Shown here piece by piece: positions 37,940-46,331 of a DNA stretch of 64,000 nucleotides. This DNA is from Cladopsammia gracilis (Eukaryota; Cnidaria; Anthozoa; Scleractinia; Dendrophylliidae), in NCBI GenBank assembly GCA_022457155.1, contig JAJGOT010000037.1, positions 2,406,001 through 2,470,000 of the forward strand. Reading direction: 5' to 3'. Position 1 is the stretch's first letter; every line of letters starts with the position of its first letter. The notes beneath the pieces were generated by a model. The model saw nothing but the letters and a program-made list of their open reading frames with translations, ran no database searches and had not been told where the DNA came from. Made by a program: the position numbers and the translations under genes.

Positions 37940-38106
37940 CGCTTATTACGTTTCATGGTCTTCTCTATCAAGAAGGCCACCACGGCAAGGATTAGCAGCC
38001 AAGCGTGCTCGCCAAGAAAGGAGGTCACCTGACCGGCCGCTTTGAAGATAATGCTCACGGTCGAGCCGATGAGGCCAGGCAGGATGAAGGCTATCTTCTT
38101 CCCCAG
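37936..38106 (-). pseudogene. Element X hydrophobic protein, C-terminal half (split by the Polinton)
   Basis: ELGKKIAFILPGLIGSTVS, then a second hydrophobic segment (HAWLLILAVVAFLIE) and a basic end. The frame continues across the Polinton insertion from 62,491 upward on the minus strand. Across the two sides the TTCTTT duplication encodes the missing codons in phase. The open frame that extends into the Polinton terminus is accidental. Confidence 0.72.
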
Positions 38107-38112
38107 TTCTTT
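38107..38112. repeat. Left 6-bp target-site duplication of the Polinton
   Basis: TTCTTT, identical to 62,485-62,490. Polinton/Maverick integrases make 6-bp duplications. Confidence 0.88.
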
Positions 38113-38382
38113 AGTAGTTGATATTAGCCACTCTTGAGACATCCTAAATTTTCCCCCAGTTTTAACAGTTCCAAGAAATTCAAATAAATTTCTCAAGTTC
38201 CCTCATTTTTCACACAAATCAGAATTTTCTCTCATCTGCCAAATTCATCAGAATCGTCACGATTCTGCTGAATTGTAACTTATGATAATCTTTGTCCCAA
38301 TTGCCGAAATCAGCAGAAAATGAGTTGTGAGAAAACTGGGGGGAAATTTAGGATGTCTCAAGAGTGGCTAATATCAACTACT
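38113..38382. repeat. Left terminal palindrome
   Basis: AGTAGTTGATATTAGCCACT at the outer edge mirrors AGTGGCTAATATCAACTACT at the inner edge. The arms pair for ~50 bp, and CTCATTTT, AATTCATCAGAATCGT and their complements continue the pairing around a centre CAGAATCGTCACGATTCTG. The middle is less well paired. The same unit, in the same orientation, ends the element at 62,216-62,484. Confidence 0.88.
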
Positions 38383-38392
38383 GACTGCTAAA

Positions 38393-39049
38393 ATGGAGCA
38401 GAAAAAATATTTGAAAAATGCCACTCTGAAAAAATCTTACCCTAAATTCCGCAGCGGCCAATTCCATCTGAATCAAAAATCTCTCCCGGAAAAGAAAATG
38501 TCTGATTTCGAAGAAGAAGAAATCGATGGCACTCCTGAAATTATTCAAGAAACCCGCACAACATGGCAATCTCACAAAAATCCCAGACTTGAACATTTCA
38601 AAGTTGCCATCCGCAAAAATCAGGGCAAAAATCAAATTCCACTCAAAGATCTCGAATTTTATCAAGAACAAATTCTCTCCCAAATTCCCCGTGACGAAAT
38701 CACAAGAAACAAAGTCAGGGAGTTTGTCAAAGCTCGGGCTTCCAAATGGAAAAAAGCCAATGACAACGATCATGCAATTTTCAATCATATAACAGGTCAC
38801 GATGGCAATGACTATGAGCATCTTGAAAAATTTCTCATCGACGACTTTAAATATTTCTCACTGGCATATGATGACCTTCATCTCAGCAGAAAAAAGTTTC
38901 TCAATTTCAACCAAGTTCTTTTCGCCCTGTTGAAGAAGAACGGTTTCAACCCCAATGAAGATGATTTCAAACTGCTCAAACTTCCATCAAGACGGGAGGA
39001 ACAAGAAGAAATAATCCAAGCCATCTTCAAAAAATTAAATTGGAAATAA
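38393..39049 (+). CDS. VLTF3-like late transcription factor
   Basis: 218 aa. From about residue 65 the pattern fits the poxvirus/NCLDV late transcription factor VLTF3 family: HFKVAIRKNQGKNQIPLKDL, then VREFVKARASKW, DHAIFNHITGH, then RKKFLNFNQVLFALLKKNGF and an IIQAIFKKLNWK end. The family switches on late, virion-protein genes. A Cys-rich zinc motif is not obvious. It starts directly beside the left palindrome at CTAAAATGG. Identification is by pattern, without a search, and would be rejected if profile searches miss. The frame is intact. Confidence 0.6.
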   Translation: MEQKKYLKNATLKKSYPKFRSGQFHLNQKSLPEKKMSDFEEEEIDGTPEIIQETRTTWQSHKNPRLEHFKVAIRKNQGKNQIPLKDLEFYQEQILSQIPRDEITRNKVREFVKARASKWKKANDNDHAIFNHITGHDGNDYEHLEKFLIDDFKYFSLAYDDLHLSRKKFLNFNQVLFALLKKNGFNPNEDDFKLLKLPSRREEQEEIIQAIFKKLNWK

Positions 39050-39050
39050 A

Positions 39051-39386
39051 ATGGATCTTGAAAAAGCATTTTCCAATGAAGCTGAGCGAAGCGAAGCGAG
39101 TGAAGCTAGTGATCATGAAAATTGTTCCACTTGCTCAGAGGAAGAAGAAAAAAGCGACGATGAAACCGCTTCGCCTTCAGACGAGGATTTTATTGTTTCT
39201 GTTTCAGAGATGGCGGAAGAAAGCGAAGCTGAGCGAATCGAAGACATAGTTGAACTCCTCTTTGAGTCATTTGTGGGTCTCCACGAGGAACACAAAATTC
39301 TCAAAAATGAACTCCAAAAGCAAAGTTGCCTTCTCTGGGAAATCCACCTGGAATGGAAAGAAAACAAAGCGAGCGAAGCGAAGTGA
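39051..39386 (+). CDS. Small acidic protein, unknown function
   Basis: 111 aa, starting at ATAAAATGG two bases after the previous stop. Residues 8-45 are Ser/Glu/Asp-rich (SEASEASDHENC), partly encoded by the GCGAAGCGA repeat typical of this element. A C-terminal helix (VELLFESFVGLHEEHKILKN) could form a coiled coil. No homologue recognised. Confidence 0.55.
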   Translation: MDLEKAFSNEAERSEASEASDHENCSTCSEEEEKSDDETASPSDEDFIVSVSEMAEESEAERIEDIVELLFESFVGLHEEHKILKNELQKQSCLLWEIHLEWKENKASEAK

Positions 39387-39504
39387 AGCGAGGCGGTGTT
39401 TTGAAATAACAGACTGTGAATATTAATGTAAACATTCATATTCTGACACGCCAACGCAATTGCCCAGCTGCCAGGTTATTGACATATGGCGGCCAATCAA
39501 AAAT

Positions 39505-39735
39505 CGGTATTGTGGCTAACGCGTTAGCCAGTTTTCGGGGAAACAATTTTGTGGTTTTTCGGGGAATCAATTTTGTGGCTAACGCGTTAGCCAGTTTTTC
39601 GGGGAATCAATTTTGTGGTTAATTTTTCGGGGAATCAATTTTGTGGCTAACGCGTTAGACAGTTTTTCGGAGGAATTGGATCAATTTTTTGGCTAACGCG
39701 TTAGCCAATTTTTTGGGAAGAAATGAAAATTTTGT
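39505..39735. repeat. Tandem repeats carrying a GGCTAACGCGTTAGCC palindrome
   Basis: Four to five units of roughly TTTTCGGGGAATCAATTTTGTG, with the perfect 16-bp palindrome GGCTAACGCGTTAGCC present in most and a one-base variant (GTTAGACA) in one. It lies between the convergent plus-strand module and the integrase. Possible protein-binding site array, terminator region or integration-related site. Confidence 0.85.
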
Positions 39736-40698
39736 CTAACGCGAGACACCAAGCTTTTCCACATCGCTCAATGGAACCCAAGAATTAAATTTATCGGGGT
39801 AACTTTTCCATTTTACAAGCGCGAGTTTTTGCTTATTATCGCGGCAAATAACCTTTTCAATTCGAAACACATTTTGTGTTGTTCTTTGGAGTTCCGCCTC
39901 GTAAAATGATCCAGTGATTTTTTCTCCCAACAGATCGACTAATTTATACGTTACAGGGTTTGTGTTTAATATTTCGTCAATCACAAATATCTCTTCCGAC
40001 CAGTTCGGGGTGAAACCTTTGTCAAATATCTTTCGTTTATATTTTGATATTCGGACTCTGTCACCAACCCTGAATTTTGCCGGGTTGCGTTTAGCATAAA
40101 TCATGTCGCCGAAAAGATTAGCGAAAACCTTTTTATCATTTTCCTGTTTGCTCGCCTCTGCGGGACTCATCCGAATGCTCGAATGAAAACGATGATTATA
40201 TTGATCCACTAACCTGCCCAGTTGGTCCCAGTATATTGTATTATTGTTAGCAGAAAACATTTTAAAGAGTTTCTCCTTGAAAGACCTGTTCCAGCGCTCA
40301 ATAACAGATGCTTTTTCTTCATTTTCTGTTGTATACAATTTTACCCCATTCTTATCAAGCAGATTTTTCATTATTGTATTGAAAAACTCAGATCCTTTGT
40401 CAGTCCAAAGAATTTTCGGTTTTCGCTTCGTTTTAAATGTGTCTTTAAAAGCATCAGTCACTGTTTGCCCTCGCTTGTCTTTAAGGGGACGAATCCAACC
40501 GAATTTTGAGAAAACATCGATCACCATCAGGAGATATCTGATCCCTTTATTCCACCTCGAAAATTTCCCCATCTCGACCAGATCAGCCGCCCAGATGTTG
40601 TCAACGCCATATGAAATGACTCGCCGTTTTGGGAAGCGCCGCCTGATTGGCTGGTGAAGTTCGTTTGCCAGATTTTGAGTCCACCGGCCTTCACTCAA
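39736..40698 (-). CDS. Retroviral-type integrase with chromodomain
   Basis: 320 aa visible. DDE core: D39 (WAADLVEMG), D100 (LWTDKGSEFF) and E134 (ASVIERWNR). It is followed by the SH3-like domain (FRVGDRVRISKYKRKIFDKG) and a C-terminal chromodomain (LALVKWKSYPDKFNSWVPLS). It inserts the linear genome into the host, producing 6-bp duplications. The first codon used here is TTG; the usual N-terminal zinc-type region is missing and the frame overlaps the end of the PLA2 gene, so the N-terminus has probably been lost or shifted. The catalytic core is intact. Confidence 0.92.
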   Translation of the reverse strand: MSEGRWTQNLANELHQPIRRRFPKRRVISYGVDNIWAADLVEMGKFSRWNKGIRYLLMVIDVFSKFGWIRPLKDKRGQTVTDAFKDTFKTKRKPKILWTDKGSEFFNTIMKNLLDKNGVKLYTTENEEKASVIERWNRSFKEKLFKMFSANNNTIYWDQLGRLVDQYNHRFHSSIRMSPAEASKQENDKKVFANLFGDMIYAKRNPAKFRVGDRVRISKYKRKIFDKGFTPNWSEEIFVIDEILNTNPVTYKLVDLLGEKITGSFYEAELQRTTQNVFRIEKVICRDNKQKLALVKWKSYPDKFNSWVPLSDVEKLGVSR

Positions 40699-41465
40699 AA
40701 TCTTCTTCCGTTTTTTGGGGCACCCAAACCCAGTTTTTGTTTTGCATCAATCACGTTTCTCGCCAGGGCATGCCCCCACTGTCTTTCTTTCCAGGGAATC
40801 GCGTCTAAAGCGGCAACCATTTTCCTGTCTGCTTCGTTCTTACATTTGCGCGGGTTTGATTGTTTTGCACAGACCGAAACATCCACATCGTGTTGCATAG
40901 CAACTGCGTCTGTTTTTTTTGTGGGTTGCTGCATAATTTCGAGAATCTTTCCCTTTTCATCGAATCGGACTTGTTTTTCGAGTGGGTTCCAGGGGCCGGT
41001 ATAATTATGCCCTGGGAGGGTGAAACCTTTCTTTGGTCTTGGCAGCTTCCCAATCAGGGAATGAACATCCAACCCGCTGCCATCCAAATCTGCTCGATCT
41101 GTCTTATATTTTCTGTTTGGTCTAATCACCGTACTCAGTTGATTGAGCATATCGGAAGAGGTTTTGGCAAGAAATGGTTTCATCTTGTCCAGGGCAAAAT
41201 CCAATGCTTTTTTCTGAGTGTTTTTGTTTCGCAATAATTCACTGGCTCCATAACGACCCATTTCAACTGATTTTTTCCCTAACCAAGGCAGCGCATGCGC
41301 GACGCCAGTCAGTGCAAGTTCACCAAAGCCCTCACCTTGTGAGGGCCGACTCAGTTTCCCGAACTTTTCACAAATCTTGTTTTTTTGATTCCGCAGGAAG
41401 CGCAATGGCAAAACCACATCTTTCTTCCATTTTTTGCGGTCTGGAATCCAGTTGGTTTCACGCAT
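40695..41465 (-). CDS. Phospholipase A2-like capsid-associated protein
   Basis: 256 aa. The C-terminal half has the parvovirus VP1-type PLA2 signature: calcium loop YTGPWNPL at 155-162 and the HD pair (AMQHDVD, H192-D193), followed by a Cys/Asn/Asp helix (ADRKMVAAL). The N-terminal half is basic and amphipathic. In related viruses such domains are thought to breach endosomal membrane during entry. The usual Tyr after HDxx is replaced by Val, so activity is uncertain. The start lacks the TAAAATG motif and may be mis-set. Confidence 0.75.
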   Translation of the reverse strand: MRETNWIPDRKKWKKDVVLPLRFLRNQKNKICEKFGKLSRPSQGEGFGELALTGVAHALPWLGKKSVEMGRYGASELLRNKNTQKKALDFALDKMKPFLAKTSSDMLNQLSTVIRPNRKYKTDRADLDGSGLDVHSLIGKLPRPKKGFTLPGHNYTGPWNPLEKQVRFDEKGKILEIMQQPTKKTDAVAMQHDVDVSVCAKQSNPRKCKNEADRKMVAALDAIPWKERQWGHALARNVIDAKQKLGLGAPKNGRRF

Positions 41466-41505
41466 TCAGTTTGTTTTTTTTCCTTCACGCAATATGATTT
41501 CATTT

Positions 41506-41961
41506 TCAATCGAAATATTCTTTTATGAATTTTTCATTTTGCGTCGTATCAGTCAGACTGAGAGGCTTCAGAATATCATAGAAATCTTTCCCCTGCGACC
41601 ATTGATGGAGGAAAAACAAGCAATAATACCCGCAAAGAACGCTGTCTATGTTTTGATACTGACTGCTGTTCCAAATCACCGGTTTGGAACTTTTGAATTC
41701 CTGGGGAAATCCCATCCCAAAAGAGTCGAAATACCACGTGAATTTCTGTCCGGGGGCGCAACACACCCAGTGAGTTCCTGCATTTTCAAGCGAATCAAGA
41801 TTGATGATGCAGGGGCTGTGTTCTCGGGGCCTCACTTCATCCCTGGCGAAAATTCCTTTGAAATTGGGAATTTTCAGAAAATCAATCCACTTCATGAGAT
41901 CAACGTTGTTCAGGGGTTTGTTCACGAATTTCGGCTTCGTCTTCGCTTCGCTCAGCTTCAC
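41506..41961 (-). CDS. Adenain-like maturation cysteine protease
   Basis: 151 aa. Catalytic residues in adenovirus-protease order: H64 (AGTHWVC), D79 (WYFDSFG), Q near 101-103, C110 (SVLCGYYCLFFLHQ). It would process virion precursors during maturation. The first visible codon is GTG and the frame overlaps the end of the pX/pVI-like gene; the N-terminal KLSEAKTKP is encoded by a GCGAAGCGA repeat. The core starts at DLMKWIDFL as in the family. The catalytic set is intact. Confidence 0.88.
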   Translation of the reverse strand: MKLSEAKTKPKFVNKPLNNVDLMKWIDFLKIPNFKGIFARDEVRPREHSPCIINLDSLENAGTHWVCCAPGQKFTWYFDSFGMGFPQEFKSSKPVIWNSSQYQNIDSVLCGYYCLFFLHQWSQGKDFYDILKPLSLTDTTQNEKFIKEYFD

Positions 41962-42809
41962 AATATTGCCCCGAGAACTGGGATGTTGTTGAATGGACTT
42001 TTCGATCCCAGCAGAAGTCCCGCTCCTTTTTTTGATTTTTTTCCCATCCCAACAGGGTTTCTTCTCCAGCTGCCCACAAATGGAGGTGGTGGCTCCAAAG
42101 CGGAGTGCAGCGAAGGGGCTCCCAATCTTGGCGCTCCCCTTCCTTTTGGGCGTCCAACTCTTGGCGCTCCTTTTCCTTCTGGGCGTCCAACTCTTGGCGC
42201 TCCCTTCCCAAACAAATTTTTCACCATGTCCAACGCCAGTGGAATTCCAATGGAAGCCAGAATTGTTCCCAATGCCCCACCAGATTGTTTTGCTGATGGT
42301 TTCATTGTCAGTTGTCCTCCTGATTTAAGGGCAGTCAAAATATCCTGTTTCTGTTTATTTGTCAACAGATGTTTATTGTCAATCAGTTTCTGAATTTTAT
42401 CTTGGGGAATGAGAAATCCGCCCGTTTGCGTTCCTTTTCCACTTATCTTTTTCACAACTTGACTCGCTCCTTCACTCGCCAAACCAGCTAATGCTGACAG
42501 TCCAAGTGTCTTTGCCAGGGTGGGTGCCAGGGAACGAGCCAGGGGAACAATAGCAGAGAAAAGACTTCCACCCTGCCGCATCACTTTTCGGATTTGCGTT
42601 TTCGATATCTTTATCACAACTCCCTTTCCCAAAGCTGCAGCTTTGCCGATTCGTTTTATTTGATTTGCCGTGAGCATCAGTTCATCATTTCCGCTTGTTT
42701 GATTTGCACCCAATCTCAGGGTGATAGGGCTTTTTGTTCGGAATGCTCTTCCAAGCTTGCTTTTTTGCCCTTCCGACAGATTTACTTTATATGGGTGATA
42801 TGTTGTCAT
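41958..42809 (-). CDS. pX/pVI-like minor virion protein
   Basis: 283 aa from the TTTAAAATG at 42,809; an upstream ATG at 42,824 is less likely. Residues 1-70 are a conserved domain (KVNLSEGQKSKLGRAF, GVVIKISKTQIRKVMRQGG), then a hydrophobic helix (LFSAIVPLARSLAPTLAKT), then a Gly/Arg/Pro-rich repeat (GAPRVGRPKG) and a basic end. This architecture is seen in the pX/pVI-type capsid-cement proteins of adintoviruses. GG pairs could be protease sites. The GAPRxGRP repeats are nearly identical tandem copies at DNA level (about 42,135-42,200). Confidence 0.65.
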   Translation of the reverse strand: MTTYHPYKVNLSEGQKSKLGRAFRTKSPITLRLGANQTSGNDELMLTANQIKRIGKAAALGKGVVIKISKTQIRKVMRQGGSLFSAIVPLARSLAPTLAKTLGLSALAGLASEGASQVVKKISGKGTQTGGFLIPQDKIQKLIDNKHLLTNKQKQDILTALKSGGQLTMKPSAKQSGGALGTILASIGIPLALDMVKNLFGKGAPRVGRPEGKGAPRVGRPKGRGAPRLGAPSLHSALEPPPPFVGSWRRNPVGMGKKSKKGAGLLLGSKSPFNNIPVLGAIL

Positions 42810-42868
42810 TTTAAATGACAACATTTGTTTTCAGATCACAGCCGCTGCGCGCGCTCGCTGCGCTCACT

Positions 42869-44154
42869 TCACACGATAACCAGTTCATTTCCAATTTTAT
42901 CAATTTTCACCAGTTCTTCATAGAGAACAATCGCATGTACATTGAAGTTTGCAGCTGCATCTGCGTTCAATCGATATCTGAATATCAACTGTTTGGGATC
43001 TCTTGTTGGTTTTTCAGTTTGATAAGTCAGATCGAAATAGATCAACGGGAAAAGAGAATTGAAATTAGCCAAATTCAATTATGTCCCTGTGTTAAAATCA
43101 TTTTTCCTCGTTGCATAAGCCATGACATCCTGGAAAATCCTCACTTTGCTTTCACTGTCGTACTCTGTTTCCGGGTAGAAAACTCCGTTTCCATATTCTA
43201 ATCGACAGTTCAACAAGGACGAGTTTGCATCTGCCGCATTCAGCTTGAAAATGTCCATCAGATAGGGATTGTCTTCTGCAGGGACATCATTGGGTGGAGC
43301 GGTTCTTTTCAGCCAGACAAAAATATGCTTCACATTGTCAATGCTCGGTGAGATCTGGAAGAATCCTGATGATGTTGCAGGAGCTGATTGCTGATACATT
43401 TCCCTCAGATATTTCCATTGCGTTTCTTTCAGGAATGAGCTGACAAATTTGTCATACAGAGAATCTTTGGGAGTCAGTCTTGGCACCCAAAGCAAAAATC
43501 GATTCAGCACAACTCTTCCAGCATCAACGCCGTTTGCCATATGAATCAGCTCCCCATCCTCATTAAGCTCAATCTCAAATTGCAGCTGCATGGGCACAAG
43601 CATCTTATCTTCCAACTCTTCGAAAAAGGAAAAGCGTTCAGGGGAATGATCGTGTTAATGTTCTTTGCACCGCCGGTTCCATTGTCACGAACTGCTTGAG
43701 ATTGCACCCGCCGAGCTTCAAATCCAAGATTCGTATTAGCGGTTGTTGCATCAGTATCCAAATACCAGAAACTGTTCTTGGCGACTGATCTGCTGAAGTC
43801 ATCGGAGTATTCTAACAAATTCTTTGCGAAACAGACTTTATGCAGATTATCAGTATCATAAACAATCTTTCCTGCAGATTTAATCTTCACGTGTTTAATC
43901 AGGGAATGAGCGCCATTGATCACTGTGATCCTGTCAGCTGCTGCATAGCCAGCACCATCCGCCAGTTTTTGAAGTTGAAACTGCACCTCGAAATACGCAT
44001 TATACCAATCATAGAATGCAGATCGGTCATTAATTGTGAATTTATAACCACCTTTGTGTTGAGGTTGCCCATTAGCTGGAGCTCTGATTGTGTCATCCAG
44101 CTGGAAGCGCACCAATTCATTTCTTTGAAGATATTCACTCGATCGAAAAGCCAT
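42869..44154 (-). pseudogene. Double jelly-roll major capsid protein, broken
   Basis: Starts at TATAAAATGG (44,154). The N-terminal barrel is recognised by RNELVRFQLDDTIRAPANG and INDRSAFYDWYNAYFEVQFQ; the C-terminal end by FPLIYFDLTYQ and a hexon-like close. Two lesions: a 1-nt shift in a short A/T-run at about 43,623-43,630, and an in-frame TAA at 43,079-43,081. The protein would be about 430 aa, forming trimeric hexon-like capsomers. It sits in the morphogenesis cluster between pX and the small basic protein. Confidence 0.9.
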
Positions 44155-44186
44155 TTTATATTATTTTTTTCTTTTTCGGACTCCCT

Positions 44187-44582
44187 CTATCGAGGTCGCT
44201 TCGCTCCCTGTCCAGAGATCAACCTGTTCAATATAGCATCAGAACTTTCTCCCTGCGGTCGCGCTCCCGAGGCAGGCGACGCCTTGGTACGTGGCGCTTG
44301 TTTCGCTTCGCTCCGCTTCCCCTTTCTCATATTTCCCAGTTTTTTCATGATCAAATCACCAGATTTTTCAACTGCTTTTTTGCCGAGTTTATCCCCAGCG
44401 TGAGAAATACCTGATTCCAATGCTTTTTTCGCAATGGGTTTTGCGAATTTATTGAAGACGACTGATGCGACCTTCCTCATTGGTTTGAAAATATTGTCCA
44501 CAATCAAACCTGTTCATTTGTGCCGGAAGACAAACCGCCCCAGCTGGGGGTGATAATAACGAGTAAATTCATAACTTTTCAT
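44187..44582 (-). pseudogene. Small basic virion-type protein, broken by a stop
   Basis: ATG at 44,582 follows the ATAAA motif and overlaps the penton stop (ATGA). The frame is interrupted by TGA at 44,514-44,516 after 22 codons (the original could have been CGA). The rest is Lys/Arg-rich: MRKVASVVFNKFAKPIAKK, then a repeat-derived SEAKQAPRTKASPAS end. Probably a core or minor capsid protein by position; no firm homology. Confidence 0.55.
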
Positions 44583-45355
44583 TTTATTTGCTTTTTCAAG
44601 ATCAGAGAGAACGCCGTATCGGCTCCATTCAAATCCAAAATCCGTCTTTTCCCATCAGTGATATAGATTCGAATGGAGCTTATTGTGTTTTTATTCACAG
44701 GGCTGAATGTGATTCTCATGGGTTCCAAAGTGAAACTATAGGAGGCCTGCAGAACAGATGTGGAAAAGGAGAAGATGATATCACTCTCTTCCCCATCCAC
44801 AAGCGAATCACTTGTGAGATCGCAATGAACGTTCAACATATCAGTATCTTGACTGAGGTTTGGAACTCTGGGGCCAATGTTGACTTTGTCTTTCAGAATC
44901 TTTTTATCGAAACCAACGAGATTGCCGAAATTGGATTGAGTGAAATCCAGTTGATAATTTTCTTCCAGTGTGATTGTTACTCTGAAAGTTGTGAGAGAGA
45001 AAGCAAGATTGATTGGGAATTTTTCATTCTTTCCTGGGGTGGATCCTGCGAGGGAGCCTGTTGCTTTTCGAATTGCCGCATTTATTGTGGAATAATCCCA
45101 AACCCCAGCAGGAAAGGTGATATCGGAAAATGTTTTCCCACCATCAGAGCTGAATCTGATCAGCTGATTTTTCAATGCCGCATTGATGTTATACCATGTA
45201 AAACTCATATTGATAATTCTGTTCAACCCAACAAGATATTGGGAATTTGAATCCAAAACAATGGGCCGATTGAATTTTGTTGTGAAATTTTCTGGTTTGT
45301 TGCCGCCAGTCTTGACGGAAAAGGATGACAGGACAATTTCTCTTTCGATTTCCAT
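44579..45355 (-). CDS. Penton-like minor capsid protein (single jelly-roll)
   Basis: 258 aa from the ATG at 45,355, which follows CTAAA and overlaps the stop of the upstream gene. An in-frame upstream start at 45,391 would lie inside that gene. Recognisable strands: EIVLSSFSVKTGGNKP, YLVGLNRIINMSFTWYNI, ITFPAGVWDYSTINAAI, then a long C-terminal set of beta strands. This is the penton-type minor capsid protein of Polintons/adintoviruses, expected at the five-fold vertices. Intact. Confidence 0.8.
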   Translation of the reverse strand: MEIEREIVLSSFSVKTGGNKPENFTTKFNRPIVLDSNSQYLVGLNRIINMSFTWYNINAALKNQLIRFSSDGGKTFSDITFPAGVWDYSTINAAIRKATGSLAGSTPGKNEKFPINLAFSLTTFRVTITLEENYQLDFTQSNFGNLVGFDKKILKDKVNIGPRVPNLSQDTDMLNVHCDLTSDSLVDGEESDIIFSFSTSVLQASYSFTLEPMRITFSPVNKNTISSIRIYITDGKRRILDLNGADTAFSLILKKQIK

Positions 45356-45356
45356 T

Positions 45357-46331
45357 TTAGAGTTTGAAATAGTTTTTAAAGAGCTTCTCATGCTGGGAAC
45401 GATTGATGACGCCCTCTTTCAGGAGAAGATCGAGAATGCCAACTCCAGTGTTTCTGATGCTAACGTTTGTATTCCCAGCAAGAATGGAGCCAACGATGAC
45501 TTCAAGTTTCTGGAGAAGCTCTGCGGGGTTGGAGAAAAAACGGATGGATCCACCTTTTTTTCTTCTTCTCAGCCCCGAACCCATCTGTGTCGCTTTCGTT
45601 TTATAATGCTTTATGTATTCATTCAGAGCTTTGAATGAACGATCTATCCTTTGATGTTGCCAATTCTTTTGCTCTTCCGTTATTTCCCCTTTCTTGAATT
45701 TTTTGGTGAAAGAAGCTTTATACCCTTTCAATTGATTTCTTCTGAAGTTTGCAATGGTCACAAGATCATTGAGATAATGGATTTTCTTCGCTGATGAGAC
45801 ATTTGGTTCACTGAGAGTTTTCTCCGCAGTATCATAATTCGTGAGGTCCAAGCTATCCAATATCTGATTGGCTTCATCTTCTTTTTCCTCTTCCTCTTCA
45901 TCACCCGGTTCCAAAGCATAATCAGGGGATTCATCTTCTTCATATTCAGGTGGATCATCTCTTATCTCTTTCGCAACTTCTTCATATGTTGGAGGAGCTG
46001 GTGGAATTTGCTTCTTGGGTTGGGATGGAACGGCCTCATCAAACAAGCCTTCGGCATCCATATCTTCAAATGGGTCGACTTCGGGGAGATAATCAATTTC
46101 TGCTGGTTTGGCTTTCTTCCTTCGTGCGGGTTGCGCCCGGGGAAGTGGCCCCAAATTCGACGCAATCACCTCATCCAGTTTCGATGTGATGGGTTTGAAT
46201 GTTTTTTCAAGTCCGATTTGACTTGTCTCTTCACCCAACTTTTTTTGGGTGATAGCATTGTGAACAAAGTTGATTTTTTTGCCCAAAGCAGATTTGCTTT
46301 TGGCCATTTCTTGCCATTTCAATAAACTCAT
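45357..46331 (-). CDS. PPxY-containing structural protein (IIIa-like position)
   Basis: 324 aa from ATG at 46,331 (TATAAAATGAG). N-terminal helix (KWQEMAKSKSALGKKIN), basic RRKKAKP, then two PPxY late-domain motifs (APPTYEEV and DPPEYEED) in an acidic stretch, then a helical region and a C-terminal module starting after RRRKKGG (SIRFFSNPAELLQKLE). PPxY motifs recruit NEDD4-type ligases and ESCRT in other viruses. The role here is inferred from motif and from the cluster. Intact. Confidence 0.65.
   Translation of the reverse strand: MSLLKWQEMAKSKSALGKKINFVHNAITQKKLGEETSQIGLEKTFKPITSKLDEVIASNLGPLPRAQPARRKKAKPAEIDYLPEVDPFEDMDAEGLFDEAVPSQPKKQIPPAPPTYEEVAKEIRDDPPEYEEDESPDYALEPGDEEEEEKEDEANQILDSLDLTNYDTAEKTLSEPNVSSAKKIHYLNDLVTIANFRRNQLKGYKASFTKKFKKGEITEEQKNWQHQRIDRSFKALNEYIKHYKTKATQMGSGLRRRKKGGSIRFFSNPAELLQKLEVIVGSILAGNTNVSIRNTGVGILDLLLKEGVINRSQHEKLFKNYFKL

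Noticed and set aside
37936..38196. 86-aa intact minus-strand protein with its N-terminus in the Polinton end
   Set aside because: The first ~28 residues come from the Polinton palindrome; the true upstream part is at 62,491-62,922.
38113..38382. Independent MITE that happened to insert at both Polinton ends
   Set aside because: The 6-bp duplication lies outside the outer palindrome edges and the two copies bound the gene set exactly, so they are parsimoniously the element's own termini; kept open only as a test in the findings.
41434..42393. 319-aa plus-strand ORF
   Set aside because: Complement of the protease and pX/pVI-like genes; no start motif and no recognisable domain.
44588..45250. 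220-aa plus-strand ORF
   Set aside because: Shadow of the penton-like gene on the other strand.
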